NCBI GenBank assembly: GCA_902776615.1
Contig: CACYQU010000015.1
Location: forward strand, 1-46,554
Direction of reading: 5' to 3'
Length of the DNA stretch: 46,554 nt
From: an uncultured bacterium
Lineage (GTDB): Bacteria; Verrucomicrobiota; Kiritimatiellia; RFP12; UBA1067
Shown here: in pieces, positions 16,770-27,414 of the stretch
Layout: each line of letters starts with the position of its first letter
Numbering within the stretch: the stretch's first letter is position 1
Translations under genes and position numbers: made by a program
Notes under the pieces: generated by a model
Seen by the model: only the letters and a program-made list of their open reading frames with translations
Database searches by the model: none
What the model was told of the DNA's origin: nothing

Positions 16770-16783
16770 CCGCGAAGGCCCTC
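16753..16783 (-). terminator. Terminator hairpin after pgk
   Basis: On the minus strand, GAGGGCCTTCGCG pairs with CGCGGAGGCCCTC around a five-base loop GTAGA. The 13-bp stem has one mismatch. It is followed by ATAATGTTATAAT rather than a pure T-run, so termination may be moderate. It marks the end of the long ribosomal protein/pgk transcript. Confidence 0.7.
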
Positions 16784-16808
16784 GAACCTGCAATCGGATG
16801 TTGTCCGG

Positions 16809-18122
<1,314 letters not shown>

Positions 18123-18134
18123 TTCCGTGTCTCC

Positions 18135-18434
18135 TTACGCCTGCTTGGCTTCGGCCGCAGCCTTCGCCATCTTGTTCAGCTTGAGCTGAGCACGGCTCTT
18201 GATGCGGTTGGCCTTGTTCTTCTTGATGATGCCCTTCTTGACCGCCTTGTCGGCGCCGGAAACCAGCTCCTTGAACTTCTTCTCGGCAGTCGCCTTCTCG
18301 CCCGCGTCCGCGGCCTTGAAGAGCTTCTTGTGCGAATCGTGCAGCTTGGCCTTGACGGTCGAGTTGCGCTTGTTCGCCTTAGCGTTCTGACGATCGCGCT
18401 TTCTGGCGGCGCGTCCGCCCTTGATGTTTGCCAT
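18135..18434 (-). CDS. rpsT: 30S ribosomal protein S20
   Basis: Small, very basic helical protein that binds 16S rRNA early in 30S assembly. MANIKGGRAARKRDRQNAKA and a lysine/alanine-rich helical body match the family; the length of 99 aa is slightly above the usual 85-90 because of a C-terminal AAAEAKQA extension. It sits directly after rplO, where secY is normally found, with GAGGAG before its ATG. In most bacteria rpsT is a lone gene elsewhere. Confidence 0.95.
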   Translation of the reverse strand: MANIKGGRAARKRDRQNAKANKRNSTVKAKLHDSHKKLFKAADAGEKATAEKKFKELVSGADKAVKKGIIKKNKANRIKSRAQLKLNKMAKAAAEAKQA

Positions 18435-18482
18435 GTTACTTCTTGCTCCTCATGTTGGGGATTTTGGATACAGGCCGCGCCA

Positions 18483-18920
18483 TCAGGCGACGGAGCCACC
18501 GGCGGCTTCGATCTTGGCCTTGGCGGAAGCCGAGCAGGGAACCTTGACCGTGAACTTCTTGGTGAGGTTGCCCGTACCGAGAATCTTGACTTTCGGGCGC
18601 TTGTTGTCCGAGAAGCCGGCCTTGGCGAGAGTCTCGACGGTGATCTCCGCACCGGCCTCGAACTTCTTCTCGAGGTCGGCGACGTTGATGCCGAGAGCCT
18701 TGGCGTTGAAGCGGGCATTGTTGAAGCCGCGCTTCGGCAGACGCCTCACGAGAGGCATCTGGCCGCCTTCGAACATAAGCTTCTGCTTGTGACCCTTGCG
18801 AGCGCCGGCACCCTTGTGTCCGCGCGTGGAGGTCTTGCCCATTCCCGATCCGCAGCCGCGGCCGACGCGTTTGCGGCGGTGGCGTGCGCCAGGGGTGTTG
18901 GTGAGATTGTGCAGTTCCAT
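18483..18920 (-). CDS. rplO: 50S ribosomal protein L15
   Basis: Late-assembling 50S protein. MELHNLTNTPGARHRRKRVG, the glycine-rich GRGCGSGMGKTSTRGHKG and GGQMPLVRRLPKRGF are diagnostic, and it ends KIEAAGGSVA. The length is 145 aa. The start is ATG at 18920 with AAGGAAAGG upstream; longer reading frames through the rpsE end are artefacts. It follows rpsE after 17 nt with no rpmD (L30) between them. Confidence 0.97.
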   Translation of the reverse strand: MELHNLTNTPGARHRRKRVGRGCGSGMGKTSTRGHKGAGARKGHKQKLMFEGGQMPLVRRLPKRGFNNARFNAKALGINVADLEKKFEAGAEITVETLAKAGFSDNKRPKVKILGTGNLTKKFTVKVPCSASAKAKIEAAGGSVA

Positions 18921-18937
18921 TTTCAGATTTCCTTTCC

Positions 18938-19429
18938 TTACGCGCGGATCGCCGCGATCTCCTCGGCGCTCCTGAGCTTCATAAGCGCGTTCATCGTGGC
19001 CTTGACCACGTTGAGGCGGTTCTTGGAGCCGAGCGACTTGCCGACCGCGTCGCGAATGCCGACAGCCTCGAGGACGGGGCGCATGCCGCCGCCGACGATG
19101 AGGCCCGTGCCGTCCGGAGCGGGCTTGAGAATCACGCGGCCGCCGTCGCAGACGCCTTCCACGTCGTGCGGAATCGTCTTGCCGCGGAGGGTGATCTTGC
19201 GCATATCCTTGCGGGCGGCCTCGCCGCCCTTGCGAATCGCGTCGGAAACCTCGTTGGCCTTGCCGAAGCCCACGCCGACGCTGCCTTCCTTGTCGCCGAC
19301 GACTATGACGGCGGAGAAGCTCATGCGGCGACCGCCCTTGACGGTCTTTGCGCAACGGTTGATGAACACTGTGTGCTCGTCGAGCTCGTCCTGCTGCTCC
19401 TGGGCGCGCTTGTCACGATTGAAAGCCAT
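18938..19429 (-). CDS. rpsE: 30S ribosomal protein S5
   Basis: Decoding-fidelity protein of the 30S subunit. It carries VFINRCAKTVKGGRRMSFSA (the double-stranded RNA-binding fold), VGDKEGSVGVGFGKANEV and VGIRDAVGKSLGSKN. The length of 163 aa is normal. Its ATG shares one base with the rplR stop (TAATG), implying coupled translation. Confidence 0.97.
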   Translation of the reverse strand: MAFNRDKRAQEQQDELDEHTVFINRCAKTVKGGRRMSFSAVIVVGDKEGSVGVGFGKANEVSDAIRKGGEAARKDMRKITLRGKTIPHDVEGVCDGGRVILKPAPDGTGLIVGGGMRPVLEAVGIRDAVGKSLGSKNRLNVVKATMNALMKLRSAEEIAAIRA

Positions 19430-19794
19430 TACTTTGCCTCCTCGTTCTTGGTGCTGATCTTGAGCCCCGCTTCAACTGCGGACTCCACGAGAGCCGCGAT
19501 GCGGCCGGTGTACTTGCGGCCGCCGCGATCCACGACGACGAGCGAGATTCCTGCGGCCTTGGCGGCGTCCGCCGCCGTCTTGCCGAGAGCCTTCGCCGCG
19601 TCGAGGTTCGAGTGGGCTTCCTTGATCGTGCTCGCCGACGCAAGCGTCTTCGCCGCGTCGTCGTCGATGAACTGGACGTAGATGTTCTTGTTGGTGATGC
19701 AGATCGACATGCGCGGACGCGCGGCCGTGCCGACCACCTTCTGCCTCAGGCGCACGTGGCGCTTCTGGCGCTGTACCTTGCGGTTGAAGCTCAT
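19429..19794 (-). CDS. rplR: 50S ribosomal protein L18
   Basis: Binds 5S rRNA together with L5 at the central protuberance. It shows a basic N-terminal tail (RKVQRQKRHVRLRQKVVG), then RPRMSICITNKNIYVQFIDD and VVVDRGGRKYTGRIAALVES. The length of 121 aa is normal. The start shares one base with the rplF stop (TAATG), and its own stop overlaps the rpsE start the same way. Confidence 0.96.
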   Translation of the reverse strand: MSFNRKVQRQKRHVRLRQKVVGTAARPRMSICITNKNIYVQFIDDDAAKTLASASTIKEAHSNLDAAKALGKTAADAAKAAGISLVVVDRGGRKYTGRIAALVESAVEAGLKISTKNEEAK

Positions 19795-20330
19795 TAGGCG
19801 ACCTTCTTTCCTTGCTTGCGGCGGATGTGCTCGCCGACGTACTTGATACCCTTGCCCTTGTAGGGCTCGGCAGGATAGAACGCGCGGATGCGCGCGGCGG
19901 CTTCGCCGACCTGCGCCTTGTCCACGCCGGTGATCGTGACCTGCAGACCGTCGTTCTCGACGGTCACCTTGAGGCCTTCGGGCACCGTGAAAATCTTAGG
20001 CGACGCAAAGCCGAGCGAAAGAGCAAGCTCGCTTCCCTTCAGCACGGCCTTGAAACCGGTGCCTTCGATCGAAAGCTGCTTCTTGTAGCCCTCGGACACG
20101 CCGACCACCATGTTGTGTATCAGCGCGCGGGCGAGGCCGTGGAAGTTGCCGAACGCTTCGTCGTCGGCGCAGGCAACCTTGACGCTGCCGTCCTCCACCT
20201 TCGCCGTGATGCCTTCATGCATCGTATAGGAAAGCTCTCCGAGCTTGCCCTTGACCGTCACTTTCTGGCCGTCGACGGCGACTGTCACGCCATCCACGAC
20301 CTTGACGGGTTCTTTACCGATTCGAGACAT
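19794..20330 (-). CDS. rplF: 50S ribosomal protein L6
   Basis: Two-domain 23S rRNA-binding protein near the factor-binding site. It starts MSRIGKEPVKVVDGVTVAVD and has the C-terminal signature near YPAEPYKGKGIKYVGEHIRR. The length of 178 aa is normal. The ATG at 20330 is chosen over an upstream frame extension because it gives the conserved N-terminus and has CAGGAG ahead of it. Confidence 0.97.
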   Translation of the reverse strand: MSRIGKEPVKVVDGVTVAVDGQKVTVKGKLGELSYTMHEGITAKVEDGSVKVACADDEAFGNFHGLARALIHNMVVGVSEGYKKQLSIEGTGFKAVLKGSELALSLGFASPKIFTVPEGLKVTVENDGLQVTITGVDKAQVGEAAARIRAFYPAEPYKGKGIKYVGEHIRRKQGKKVA

Positions 20331-20349
20331 TGTCTTTAGACTCCTGTAA

Positions 20350-20742
20350 TTAAGCGACTGTGCAGATGATCTCGCCGCCAAGCCTGGACTTCTTGGCCTC
20401 CGCCCCGGACATTACGCCCTTGGAGGTGGAAACGACCGCGAGGCCCATTCCGTCGAGAACGGACGGGATTTCGGCGACTGATACGTACTTGCGAAGGCCC
20501 GGCTTCGAGATGCGCTTGATTTCCGTTATCGCCGGAACGGCGCGGTCGGAATACTTGAGCGTGATCACGAGCTGCTTCGGGAATTCGCTTGTTGTTACGG
20601 CGTCGGCGATGTAGCCGGCTTCCTTCATTACGCGGGCGACTTCGCCCTTGAGGCTGCTCGCCGGAGTGGCGACGGAGTGAAGGCGGGCCTTCTGTCCGTT
20701 GCGTATCGTAGTGAGCATGTCGGAAATGGGATCCGATGTCAT
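20350..20742 (-). CDS. rpsH: 30S ribosomal protein S8
   Basis: Primary 16S rRNA binder; in other bacteria it represses its own spc operon by binding the mRNA near rplE. MTSDPISDMLTTIRNGQKA and the C-terminal ending with VSTSKGVMSGAEAKKSRLGGE are typical. The length is 130 aa. It follows rpsN after 22 nt with AAAGGAAAGG upstream. Confidence 0.97.
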   Translation of the reverse strand: MTSDPISDMLTTIRNGQKARLHSVATPASSLKGEVARVMKEAGYIADAVTTSEFPKQLVITLKYSDRAVPAITEIKRISKPGLRKYVSVAEIPSVLDGMGLAVVSTSKGVMSGAEAKKSRLGGEIICTVA

Positions 20743-20764
20743 TTTGCTGATTCCTTTCCTTTTG

Positions 20765-20950
20765 TTACCACGAGGCCTTCGTCACGCCGGGGATGAGACC
20801 GGCCACGGCCAGTTCGCGGAAGCAGAGACGGCAAACGCCGAACTTGCGGATGTAGGCGTGGCGACGGCCGCAGCGCTGGCAGCGGTTGTACGCGCGCACC
20901 TTGAACTTGGGCGCCTTCTTCTGCTTTTCGATTAGACATTGCTTAGCCAT
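20765..20950 (-). CDS. rpsN: 30S ribosomal protein S14, zinc-binding type
   Basis: 61-residue short form of S14 with all four zinc ligands present ([20 protein letters not shown]), starting [16 protein letters not shown] and ending PGVTKASW. The start is ATG at 20950, two bases after the rplE stop, with GGGAGGA inside the end of rplE. The zinc-binding form is the usual one in this operon position. Confidence 0.97.
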   Translation of the reverse strand: MAKQCLIEKQKKAPKFKVRAYNRCQRCGRRHAYIRKFGVCRLCFRELAVAGLIPGVTKASW

Positions 20951-20952
20951 GA

Positions 20953-21489
20953 TTAGTTCCTCCCTGCGAACGGCATGCCCATGGAGATGAGAAGCTCCTT
21001 GGCGGCCTTGGGGTCGTTGGTGCTGGTCACGAACGTTATGTCCATGCCGGAATGCGCCGCGTTGGTCTCCACCAGCTCGGGGAAGATGGAGTGCTCGCGG
21101 ATGCCGAGCGTGTAGTTGCCGGCGCCGTCGAAGCCGCGGTTCGGAACTCCGCGGAAGTCGCGGATTCTCGGAAGCGCGCTCGAAATGAGGCGGTCGGCGA
21201 ATTCCCACATGCGCTCGCCGCGGAGAGTTACCTTCGCGCCGATCACCATGCCTTCGCGCAGTTTGAAGTTCGAGATGGACTTCTTCGCCTTGCAAAGCAT
21301 GGGCTTCTGGCCGGTGATCGCCGCCAGATCGTCCACGAGGGCCTTCTGCTCGTCCTTGGAGACGATTCCGAAAGCCATGTTGAGGACTATCTTCTGAAGG
21401 CGCGGAACGAGCATCTTGTTCGTGGTGCCGAGCTTCTTTTCGAGCTCGGGAACCATGCGGCTCGCGTATTCGTCTTTTAGTCTTGCCAT
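20953..21489 (-). CDS. rplE: 50S ribosomal protein L5
   Basis: 5S rRNA-binding protein of the central protuberance. Family features are [54 protein letters not shown] and the end [20 protein letters not shown]. The length of 178 aa is normal. ATG at 21489 ([19 protein letters not shown]) is chosen for its fit to the family; the frame continues upstream over rplX. Confidence 0.97.
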   Translation of the reverse strand: MARLKDEYASRMVPELEKKLGTTNKMLVPRLQKIVLNMAFGIVSKDEQKALVDDLAAITGQKPMLCKAKKSISNFKLREGMVIGAKVTLRGERMWEFADRLISSALPRIRDFRGVPNRGFDGAGNYTLGIREHSIFPELVETNAAHSGMDITFVTSTNDPKAAKELLISMGMPFAGRN

Positions 21490-21509
21490 GATGACTTGTT
21501 CCCTTTCGC

Positions 21510-21821
21510 TTAGAGGGCCTTGCCGCTCTTCACAGAGACGCGCGCCTTCTTGCCGTCCTTCTCGCCGGTGCGCACTCTCGTGCCGCACTTCTTTTCGGCG
21601 TCGTAAGGCATAAGCTTGCACAGCCTGATGGGCAGCTCGCGGTCGATGAGACCGCCGGCCTGCTTCTCGGTGCGGCGCACCGCCTTCTTGTGGACGTTCA
21701 GTCCGCCGACGATCGCCGTCTGGCTCTTCGTGTCCACGCTCATGACCGTGCCCGTCTTGCCGGCGTCGTTGCCGCTGATGACGATCACGGTGTCGTTCTT
21801 CCTGATTCTTGCGATAGCCAT
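21510..21821 (-). CDS. rplX: 50S ribosomal protein L24
   Basis: Assembly-initiating 23S rRNA-binding protein with a KOW motif ([20 protein letters not shown]) and the conserved [13 protein letters not shown]. The length of 103 aa is normal. AAGGAGCAACTGAA precedes the ATG, 19 nt after rplN. Confidence 0.96.
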   Translation of the reverse strand: MAIARIRKNDTVIVISGNDAGKTGTVMSVDTKSQTAIVGGLNVHKKAVRRTEKQAGGLIDRELPIRLCKLMPYDAEKKCGTRVRTGEKDGKKARVSVKSGKAL

Positions 21822-21840
21822 TTCAGTTGCTCCTTGAATA

Positions 21841-22206
21841 TCAGACCACTTCCGGGGCCATCGAGAGAATCTTCATGTAGTTCTTCTCGCGAAGCTCGCG
21901 GGCGACCGGCCCGAAAACGCGCGTGCCGATCGGGTTGAGCTTGGAGTCGACGAGAACGCACGCGTTCTGGTCGAAGTGGACGGTCGAACCGTCCTCGCGG
22001 CGGATCGGCTGGCCGGTGCGAACGATCACGGCGGTCGCGACGGAGCCCTTCTTGATCGAGCTCGTCGGGGAGGCCTCCTTGATCGCCACGCGGATCACGT
22101 CGCCGAGGTGCGCGTACTCCTTGCGCTGCTTGAGGATGCGGAAGCACATCGCGCGCTTGGCGCCGGTGTTGTCCGCAACTACAAGGTTGGTGAGTTCCTG
22201 TATCAT
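21841..22206 (-). CDS. rplN: 50S ribosomal protein L14
   Basis: Highly conserved protein at the subunit interface: [47 protein letters not shown]-type [16 protein letters not shown], ending SMAPEVV. 121 aa, the usual size. It follows rpsQ after 13 nt. Confidence 0.97.
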   Translation of the reverse strand: MIQELTNLVVADNTGAKRAMCFRILKQRKEYAHLGDVIRVAIKEASPTSSIKKGSVATAVIVRTGQPIRREDGSTVHFDQNACVLVDSKLNPIGTRVFGPVARELREKNYMKILSMAPEVV

Positions 22207-22219
22207 TGTGGAACGCTCC

Positions 22220-22471
22220 TTACTTCACGATGCGCCAGCGCTTCGTCGCCGAAAGCGGACGCGTCTCCATTATGGCGACGGTGTCGCCGACCTTGGCAGT
22301 GTCGTCCTCGTCGTGCACGTGGTACTTCTTGGTGCGGGTGACGATCTTGCCGTACAGGGGGTGGCGTTCACGGTAGCTGACCGTTACGACCACACTCTTG
22401 GCGCCCATCTTGGACGCTACGACGCCTTTGCGCATCTTGCGCGCGCCGCGGGTTGTGGTTTCCGTGCTCAT
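22220..22471 (-). CDS. rpsQ: 30S ribosomal protein S17
   Basis: OB-fold 16S rRNA-binding protein with [39 protein letters not shown] and [16 protein letters not shown]. The length is 83 aa. Its ATG overlaps the rplP stop by one base (TGATG), so L29 (rpmC), normally encoded between L16 and S17, is absent here. Confidence 0.96.
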   Translation of the reverse strand: MSTETTTRGARKMRKGVVASKMGAKSVVVTVSYRERHPLYGKIVTRTKKYHVHDEDDTAKVGDTVAIMETRPLSATKRWRIVK

Positions 22472-22893
22472 CAGATCTTGACTCCTTCGCGGGTGATGAA
22501 TTTCGTGTGGATGCCGATCTTGGTTGCCGCGAGACGCAGGCACTCCTTGGCGGTCTCCTCGTTTACGCCGCCGACCTCGAAGAGCACCTTGCCGGGCAGG
22601 ATCACGGCAGCCCAGAACTCTGGGTTGCCCTTTCCTCCGCCCATACGCACTTCGATAGGCTTGCGGGTTACGGGCTTGTCGGGGAACACGCGGATCCACA
22701 ACTTGCCCTTGCGCTTCATTTCACGGTTGATCGCGACGCGGCACGCCTCGATCTGGGTCGCGGTGAGAAGGCCGCGCGTCAGCGCCTTCAGACCGAACTC
22801 GCCGTATGCGAGCTCGGTGCCGGACGTGGCGTAGCCGGAGCGGTTGCCCTTCGACACCTTGCGGTATTTGACTCTCTTGGGCATCAGCGGCAT
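22471..22893 (-). CDS. rplP: 50S ribosomal protein L16
   Basis: Binds 23S rRNA near the peptidyl transferase centre. It shows [40 protein letters not shown] and [20 protein letters not shown]. The length is 140 aa from the ATG at 22893; the fourth codon is also ATG and gives the commoner N-terminus. GAGAGGAG lies upstream. It follows rpsC after three bases. Confidence 0.97.
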   Translation of the reverse strand: MPLMPKRVKYRKVSKGNRSGYATSGTELAYGEFGLKALTRGLLTATQIEACRVAINREMKRKGKLWIRVFPDKPVTRKPIEVRMGGGKGNPEFWAAVILPGKVLFEVGGVNEETAKECLRLAATKIGIHTKFITREGVKI

Positions 22894-22896
22894 GGC

Positions 22897-23595
22897 TTAG
22901 CTCCTCTCCTTGCGGTCTCCACGCTCGCGACGCCCCTCGCGACGGCCTTCGCCGCGCGGCGCACGGGCCTGGAAGCCCTCTTTCTTGCAGATCCACACCT
23001 TGATGCCGATCTTGCCGGCGGTCGTGTTGGCCTCTGCGAATCCATAATCGATGTTGGCCCTGAGCGTGTGCAGGGGAACCTTGCCCTCGCGCGACCACTC
23101 GACACGGGCGATTTCGGCGCCGTTGATACGCCCGCCCGCGTGGACCTTGATGCCGTCGACGCCCATGTCCATCGCAACCTTCATCGCGCGCTTCATCGCG
23201 CGCTTGAGAGCGATACGGCGCTCGAGCTGCTGGGCAATGCCCTCGGCGACGAGCTGCGCATCGGCGTCGGCACCCTGGACCTCCTTGATCTCGAGATAGA
23301 CTTCCTTCTTGGTCATCTTCTCGAGCTCGGCGCGAATCGCCTCGACGTCACCGCCCTTGCGGCCGATGATCACGCCGGGACGCGCGCTGAACAGCGTCAC
23401 ACGCACGCGGTTGGCGTAGCGCTCGATGAGAATCTTCGAGATTCCGGCCTCGGCGAGCTTCGCCTTGACCGCCTCGCGGATCTTCTGGTCTTCGATCAGG
23501 TAGGCGCCGAACATCTTCTTGGGCGCGAACCAGCGGCTGCCCCAAGCGTGGTTGACGCCGACGCGGAAGCCGATCGGATTGACTTTCTGTCCCAT
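22897..23595 (-). CDS. rpsC: 30S ribosomal protein S3
   Basis: mRNA-entry protein with a KH domain. [20 protein letters not shown], the KH core [20 protein letters not shown] and the C-terminal domain ([20 protein letters not shown]) are all present. The length is 232 aa with an Arg/Glu-rich tail ([18 protein letters not shown]). Its ATG shares a base with the rplV stop (TAATG). Confidence 0.97.
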   Translation of the reverse strand: MGQKVNPIGFRVGVNHAWGSRWFAPKKMFGAYLIEDQKIREAVKAKLAEAGISKILIERYANRVRVTLFSARPGVIIGRKGGDVEAIRAELEKMTKKEVYLEIKEVQGADADAQLVAEGIAQQLERRIALKRAMKRAMKVAMDMGVDGIKVHAGGRINGAEIARVEWSREGKVPLHTLRANIDYGFAEANTTAGKIGIKVWICKKEGFQARAPRGEGRREGRRERGDRKERS

Positions 23596-23945
23596 TACTT
23601 AGACTCCTTCCTTGCGTCGCTGAGAACGATCTTGCAGTGGCACATGCGGCGCGCGATAGGATGCGCCGAGCCGCGGGCCGTCGGCCAGTAGCGGCGCATG
23701 CGGACGGACTCGTCGAGCACGCACAGCTTTACCGTGAGCTCTCCGGCGTTCTTGACGCCGTTGTTGTTGGCCGCGTTCGCGATCGCCGACAGAAGCGTCT
23801 TGCGGATTATCTCTGCGGCCTTCTTGGGCGAGAACTCGACGACTTTGAGCGCGTCGGACGCCTTGAGGCCCTGGCATGCGCGGCACAGAGGGCGGCCCTT
23901 GAAGGCCGACATGCGCGCGTTACGGGTGATTGCAGTCACTTCCAT
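23595..23945 (-). CDS. rplV: 50S ribosomal protein L22
   Basis: Lines the peptide exit tunnel. Seen in [36 protein letters not shown], and the hairpin [20 protein letters not shown] with the C-terminal ending [14 protein letters not shown]. 116 aa, normal. AAGGGAAA lies upstream of the ATG. Confidence 0.96.
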   Translation of the reverse strand: MEVTAITRNARMSAFKGRPLCRACQGLKASDALKVVEFSPKKAAEIIRKTLLSAIANAANNNGVKNAGELTVKLCVLDESVRMRRYWPTARGSAHPIARRMCHCKIVLSDARKESK

Positions 23946-23957
23946 TGCCTGTTTCCC

Positions 23958-24239
23958 TTACTTCTTCTCGACCTTGGCGGCGGAGTTGCCGTGCGACTTG
24001 AACGTGCGCGTGGGGGCGAACTCGCCGAGCCTGTGGCCGACCATGTTTTCAGTGATGAAGATCGGCAGGTGCTGCCGTCCGTTGTGGATAGCGAACGTCA
24101 GACCGACGAACTCGGGCAGAACCATCGAACGACGGCTCCACGTCTTGATCGGCTGCTTCTTTCCGCTAGCCTGCATCTTCTCGACCTTGCGGAGGAGGCT
24201 ATCCTCCACGTACGGTCCCTTCTTGAGAGAACGCGACAT
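23958..24239 (-). CDS. rpsS: 30S ribosomal protein S19
   Basis: 30S head protein: [60 protein letters not shown] and [11 protein letters not shown]. 93 aa, normal. GGAGGAAG within the end of rplB serves as ribosome binding site; the gap to rplB is three bases. Confidence 0.97.
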   Translation of the reverse strand: MSRSLKKGPYVEDSLLRKVEKMQASGKKQPIKTWSRRSMVLPEFVGLTFAIHNGRQHLPIFITENMVGHRLGEFAPTRTFKSHGNSAAKVEKK

Positions 24240-24242
24240 GTC

Positions 24243-25067
24243 TTACTTCCTCCTCTTGACTATGATCTTGTCGGACGCCTTGCGCTTCGCGCGGGTCTTG
24301 CCGCCCTTGGCGAGCTGACCCCACGGAGAACGCGGATGCGAACCGCCGCTCGTGCGGCCTTCGCCGCCGCCCATCGGGTGGTCGACAGGGTTCATGGCGA
24401 CACCGCGAACCGTCGGACGGATGCCGAGATGGCGCTTGCGGCCGGCCTTGCCGAGCTTGATGGAACCCCAGTCCTTGTTGCCGACCGAGCCAACGCACGC
24501 GAGGCAGCGGCCATCGAACATGCGCACTTCGCCCGAAGGCATCTTGAGCGTCACGACATTGCCGTCGCGCGCCATGATCTGGCAGGAATTGCCGGCCGAA
24601 CGGCCGACCTTCGCGCCCTGGCCGGGAACGAGCTCGATCGCGTGCACGAACATGCCGAGCGGAATCTGCGCGAGCGGCAGGCAGTTGCCGACCGTAGCCT
24701 CGGCCTTGGGTCCGTTCATGACCTTCATGCCCTGCTTCAGGCCTTCCGGCGCGAGCACATAGCTGAGCTCGCCGTCGGTGTACTCCAGAAGCGCGAGGTA
24801 GGCGCTGCGCGTAGGATCGTATGCGATGTCCTTGACCGTCGCCTCGACGCCCTGCTTGACGCGCTTGAAATCCACGATGCGCATGCGCTGCTTCACGCCG
24901 CCGCCGTGGTGACGGGTCGAGATGTGGCCCTGGTTGTCGCGGCCGGCCGTCTTGCGGACAGCCTTGGTAAGCCTCTTGACAGGACGCTTCTCCGTTATCT
25001 CCTCGAACGTCGCGGACTGGCGAAAGCGCATTCCCTGCGACCGAGGCTTGTATGATTTGAGTGCCAT
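24243..25067 (-). CDS. rplB: 50S ribosomal protein L2
   Basis: Core 23S rRNA-binding protein needed for subunit joining and peptidyl transfer. It shows [20 protein letters not shown], the conserved [15 protein letters not shown] and the active-site-proximal [20 protein letters not shown]. 274 aa, normal. AAGGAGACA precedes the ATG. Confidence 0.98.
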   Translation of the reverse strand: MALKSYKPRSQGMRFRQSATFEEITEKRPVKRLTKAVRKTAGRDNQGHISTRHHGGGVKQRMRIVDFKRVKQGVEATVKDIAYDPTRSAYLALLEYTDGELSYVLAPEGLKQGMKVMNGPKAEATVGNCLPLAQIPLGMFVHAIELVPGQGAKVGRSAGNSCQIMARDGNVVTLKMPSGEVRMFDGRCLACVGSVGNKDWGSIKLGKAGRKRHLGIRPTVRGVAMNPVDHPMGGGEGRTSGGSHPRSPWGQLAKGGKTRAKRKASDKIIVKRRK

Positions 25068-25080
25068 AGCTCTTGTCTCC

Positions 25081-25383
25081 TTATGCGAGCTCTATGCGCT
25101 CGCCGGCCCTTACGGTTACCGCCGCCTTCTTCCAGGTCGGCTCGACCGTCGTGCGGCGGGTGCCGCGGATGTACTTGACGCCGCCCTTCATGTTGGCGGT
25201 GCGTACCGCGAGAACGTGCACGCCGAAGGCCTTCTCGACCTCGGTGGCGATCTGCGGCTTGCGCGCATCGGGCGCGACCTTGAGAAGATAGCGGTTCTCA
25301 AGCGCAAGCTTGCCGCCCTTCTCGGTGATGAGCACGTCGAGGAGGATTCCGTTCGACTTCTCTTTGAGTTCTGCTCTTGTCAT
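25081..25383 (-). CDS. rplW: 50S ribosomal protein L23
   Basis: Exit-tunnel rim protein that docks trigger factor and SRP. It has [40 protein letters not shown] and the VNTxN-type [16 protein letters not shown]. 100 aa, normal. AAGGAAGGA lies upstream. Confidence 0.95.
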   Translation of the reverse strand: MTRAELKEKSNGILLDVLITEKGGKLALENRYLLKVAPDARKPQIATEVEKAFGVHVLAVRTANMKGGVKYIRGTRRTTVEPTWKKAAVTVRAGERIELA

Positions 25384-25398
25384 TTGCGGATTCCTTCC

Positions 25399-25992
25399 TT
25401 ACTTCGCGAGGCGCGCGACGAGCGCGTCGAAACCGGCCTTGTCGCAGACGAGCTTGCGGTTCGCGAGAACCATGTACACGTCAAGCGCCTGCGCCGTGGA
25501 ATAATCGATGCGAGGCAGGTTGCTGGTGACGAGAACGACCGTGTCGTCGACATCCTTCTGGACGATGCACGCGGTGCGGTCCACGCCGAGCGTCTTCAAA
25601 AGACCCGCCATGAGCTTGGTCTTGGGCGCCTCGAACTTGAACTCGTCGACCACGATCACGTCGCCGGCGACGATCTTGTCGGAGAGTGCGCGCGCGAACG
25701 CGAGCTTCATCACCTTCTTGTTGACCTTCTGCTCGAAGCAGCGCGGCTTGGGGCCGTGCGCCACACCGCCGCCGCGCCACACCGGGCTCTGGCGGAAGCC
25801 TGCGCGGGCGTTGCCCGTACCCTTCTGCTTCCAGGGCTTCTTGTTGGAACCGGCGACCTCGCCCTTGCCCTTCGTGCTGGCCGTGCCGGCGCGCATGGCG
25901 TTGCGGATCGCGGTCACCGCGTCCTTGACGGCCTGCTCGCCCTTATCGAGAGTCAGCTGCGACTGGTCGACGTTGACATCAATCTTCTGCAT
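25399..25992 (-). CDS. rplD: 50S ribosomal protein L4
   Basis: Assembly protein that in gamma-proteobacteria also represses the S10 operon through its leader RNA. Recognised by [40 protein letters not shown] and the C-terminal [18 protein letters not shown]. 197 aa, normal. The ATG is three bases after the rplC stop. The leader of this operon is long and structured, so an autoregulatory role here is worth considering. Confidence 0.96.
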   Translation of the reverse strand: MQKIDVNVDQSQLTLDKGEQAVKDAVTAIRNAMRAGTASTKGKGEVAGSNKKPWKQKGTGNARAGFRQSPVWRGGGVAHGPKPRCFEQKVNKKVMKLAFARALSDKIVAGDVIVVDEFKFEAPKTKLMAGLLKTLGVDRTACIVQKDVDDTVVLVTSNLPRIDYSTAQALDVYMVLANRKLVCDKAGFDALVARLAK

Positions 25993-25995
25993 GGC

Positions 25996-26715
25996 TTACT
26001 TCGCCCCCTTCTTCGCCTTCGCGGCGATCGCGTTGTTCTTGAGGGACTTCCTGACGATCACAACGCCGTTGCGGCAGCCAGGAATGGAGCCCTTGACGAG
26101 AAGCGCGTTGTCCTCAGGACGGATCTGCACAATCTCGAGATTCGGGATGGTGCGGTTGACGTCGCCCATGTGGCCAGGCATCTTCTTGCCCTTCTCGATC
26201 CAGCCGGGGAGGTCGCGCGCTGCGAGACCGCCCGTGCGGCGCTTGGAGTGGCCGCCGTGGGTCATGTTGCCGCCAGCGAAGTTGTAGCGCTTGAGAACGC
26301 CCGCGAAACCGCGGCCCTTCGTGACACCGGTGACATCGACGTACTTGACGCCTTCGAAGTTCTTGACCGTGAGCACGTCGCCGACCTTGACCTCTTCACC
26401 GGCCTCGGGAGCGAACTCCTTGAGAACCTTGACGCCGGTCGTGAGACCGCCGGTCTTGGTGAGGTGGCCGCTCTCGGCCTTGGTCATGCGGTTGCGCGCG
26501 CGGCGGCCGCCGTGGGCCTCCTTGTCGGCCTCGGGATCCTTCCACAGCTTCTGCACGCCCCAGCCGAGCTGAGCCGCGACATAGCCGTCGTTATCGAGGG
26601 TCTTCATCTGGACGACCGGGCACGGACCGACTTCGATGACGGTAACGCAAGTGCGCTTGCCGTCCGCGTCGTAGACCTGGGTCATCCCGACCTTCTTGCC
26701 TATCAAACCTTCCAT
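25996..26715 (-). CDS. rplC: 50S ribosomal protein L3
   Basis: Early 50S assembly protein: [60 protein letters not shown] and [13 protein letters not shown]. At 239 aa it is slightly longer than the Escherichia coli protein because of a charged internal segment around residues 60-80 and a lysine-rich tail. GAGGAGGG precedes the ATG. Confidence 0.97.
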   Translation of the reverse strand: MEGLIGKKVGMTQVYDADGKRTCVTVIEVGPCPVVQMKTLDNDGYVAAQLGWGVQKLWKDPEADKEAHGGRRARNRMTKAESGHLTKTGGLTTGVKVLKEFAPEAGEEVKVGDVLTVKNFEGVKYVDVTGVTKGRGFAGVLKRYNFAGGNMTHGGHSKRRTGGLAARDLPGWIEKGKKMPGHMGDVNRTIPNLEIVQIRPEDNALLVKGSIPGCRNGVVIVRKSLKNNAIAAKAKKGAK

Positions 26716-26726
26716 CTTCGCCCTCC

Positions 26727-27035
26727 TCAGACCTTGATGGTGATGTCGACACCCGCAGGAAGATTGAGCTTCTTGAGCTCGTCGATCGTCTGCGCGGTCG
26801 GATTTACGATGTCGAGAAGGCGCTTGTGCGTGCGCATCTCGAACTGATCCATTGATTTCTTGTCGACGTTCGGCGAACGGTTCACCGTAAAACGCTCGAC
26901 GCGGGTAGGCAGCGGGATCGGCCCGACCACCTGCGCACCCGTTCCCCTCGCGGTGTCGATGATTCCACCGACAGCCTGATCAAGCACACGGTGATCGTAT
27001 GCCTGAAGGCGGATGCGTACTCTCTGCTGTTGCAT
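26727..27035 (-). CDS. rpsJ: 30S ribosomal protein S10
   Basis: 30S head protein and, as NusE, a transcription antitermination partner. [40 protein letters not shown] and [20 protein letters not shown] are diagnostic. 102 aa, normal. First gene of the ribosomal operon, with AGGAAAG upstream and a leader of roughly 270 nt. Confidence 0.98.
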   Translation of the reverse strand: MQQQRVRIRLQAYDHRVLDQAVGGIIDTARGTGAQVVGPIPLPTRVERFTVNRSPNVDKKSMDQFEMRTHKRLLDIVNPTAQTIDELKKLNLPAGVDITIKV

Positions 27036-27309
27036 TCTTCTTTCCTTTTTCTGTTTCAGTTTCGGCTCGGACGTCGCCGCCCTCGCCCCTCGTTGACCTG
27101 GACATCGACGGTCGCGAAATCCGCGCTCACGGTCAAGCCGTGTCGGCGCGGGAGGTCCTTTGCGGCACCTCGCTCGCGACTGGGTTTCAGCCCAGTTTCC
27201 CGCAAAAACAAGGCTCGCGGCTGCATTGTAGCCGCGAGCTTTTCATCTCGACGGCCACGACGCGACGGGTAAGACTCGCCCGTATCGCGACCCTTCTTCT
27301 TGCGAAGAT
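27036..27309 (-). promoter_or_regulatory. Structured leader of the S10 operon with an attenuator-like hairpin
   Basis: Reading on the minus strand from the predicted start near 27309: a hairpin at 27261-27289 (CGCG and ACGGG arms with an AU bulge); a 10-bp perfect hairpin at 27213-27239 (GCTCGCGGCT with AGCCGCGAGC) followed by CTTGTTTTTG, which looks like an intrinsic terminator; a hairpin at 27179-27196 (ACTGGG/CCCAGT); and one at 27152-27171 (GAGGT/ACCTC). The last two are enclosed by GCGG/CCGC. This could be an r-protein-responsive attenuator. It could also be a cluster of repetitive palindromes that happened to insert here. Confidence 0.5.
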
Positions 27310-27315
27310 TGGTGT

Positions 27316-27345
27316 ATTATACCATAAATTGCCGCGATAGTGCAA
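27316..27345 (-). promoter_or_regulatory. Sigma-70 promoter of the S10-spc-pgk operon
   Basis: On the minus strand, TTGCAC (27340-27345) and TATAAT (27316-27321) are 18 bp apart. The -10 is preceded by TGG, making it an extended -10. This is the only strong promoter upstream of rpsJ and fits a highly expressed operon. Confidence 0.8.
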
Positions 27346-27414
27346 GGGGGTAGCCGCAAAATTACGAATCCGCGCAAAAAATAGGGATGGGAACCGGGGT
27401 TTAGCTCGGCAAAG

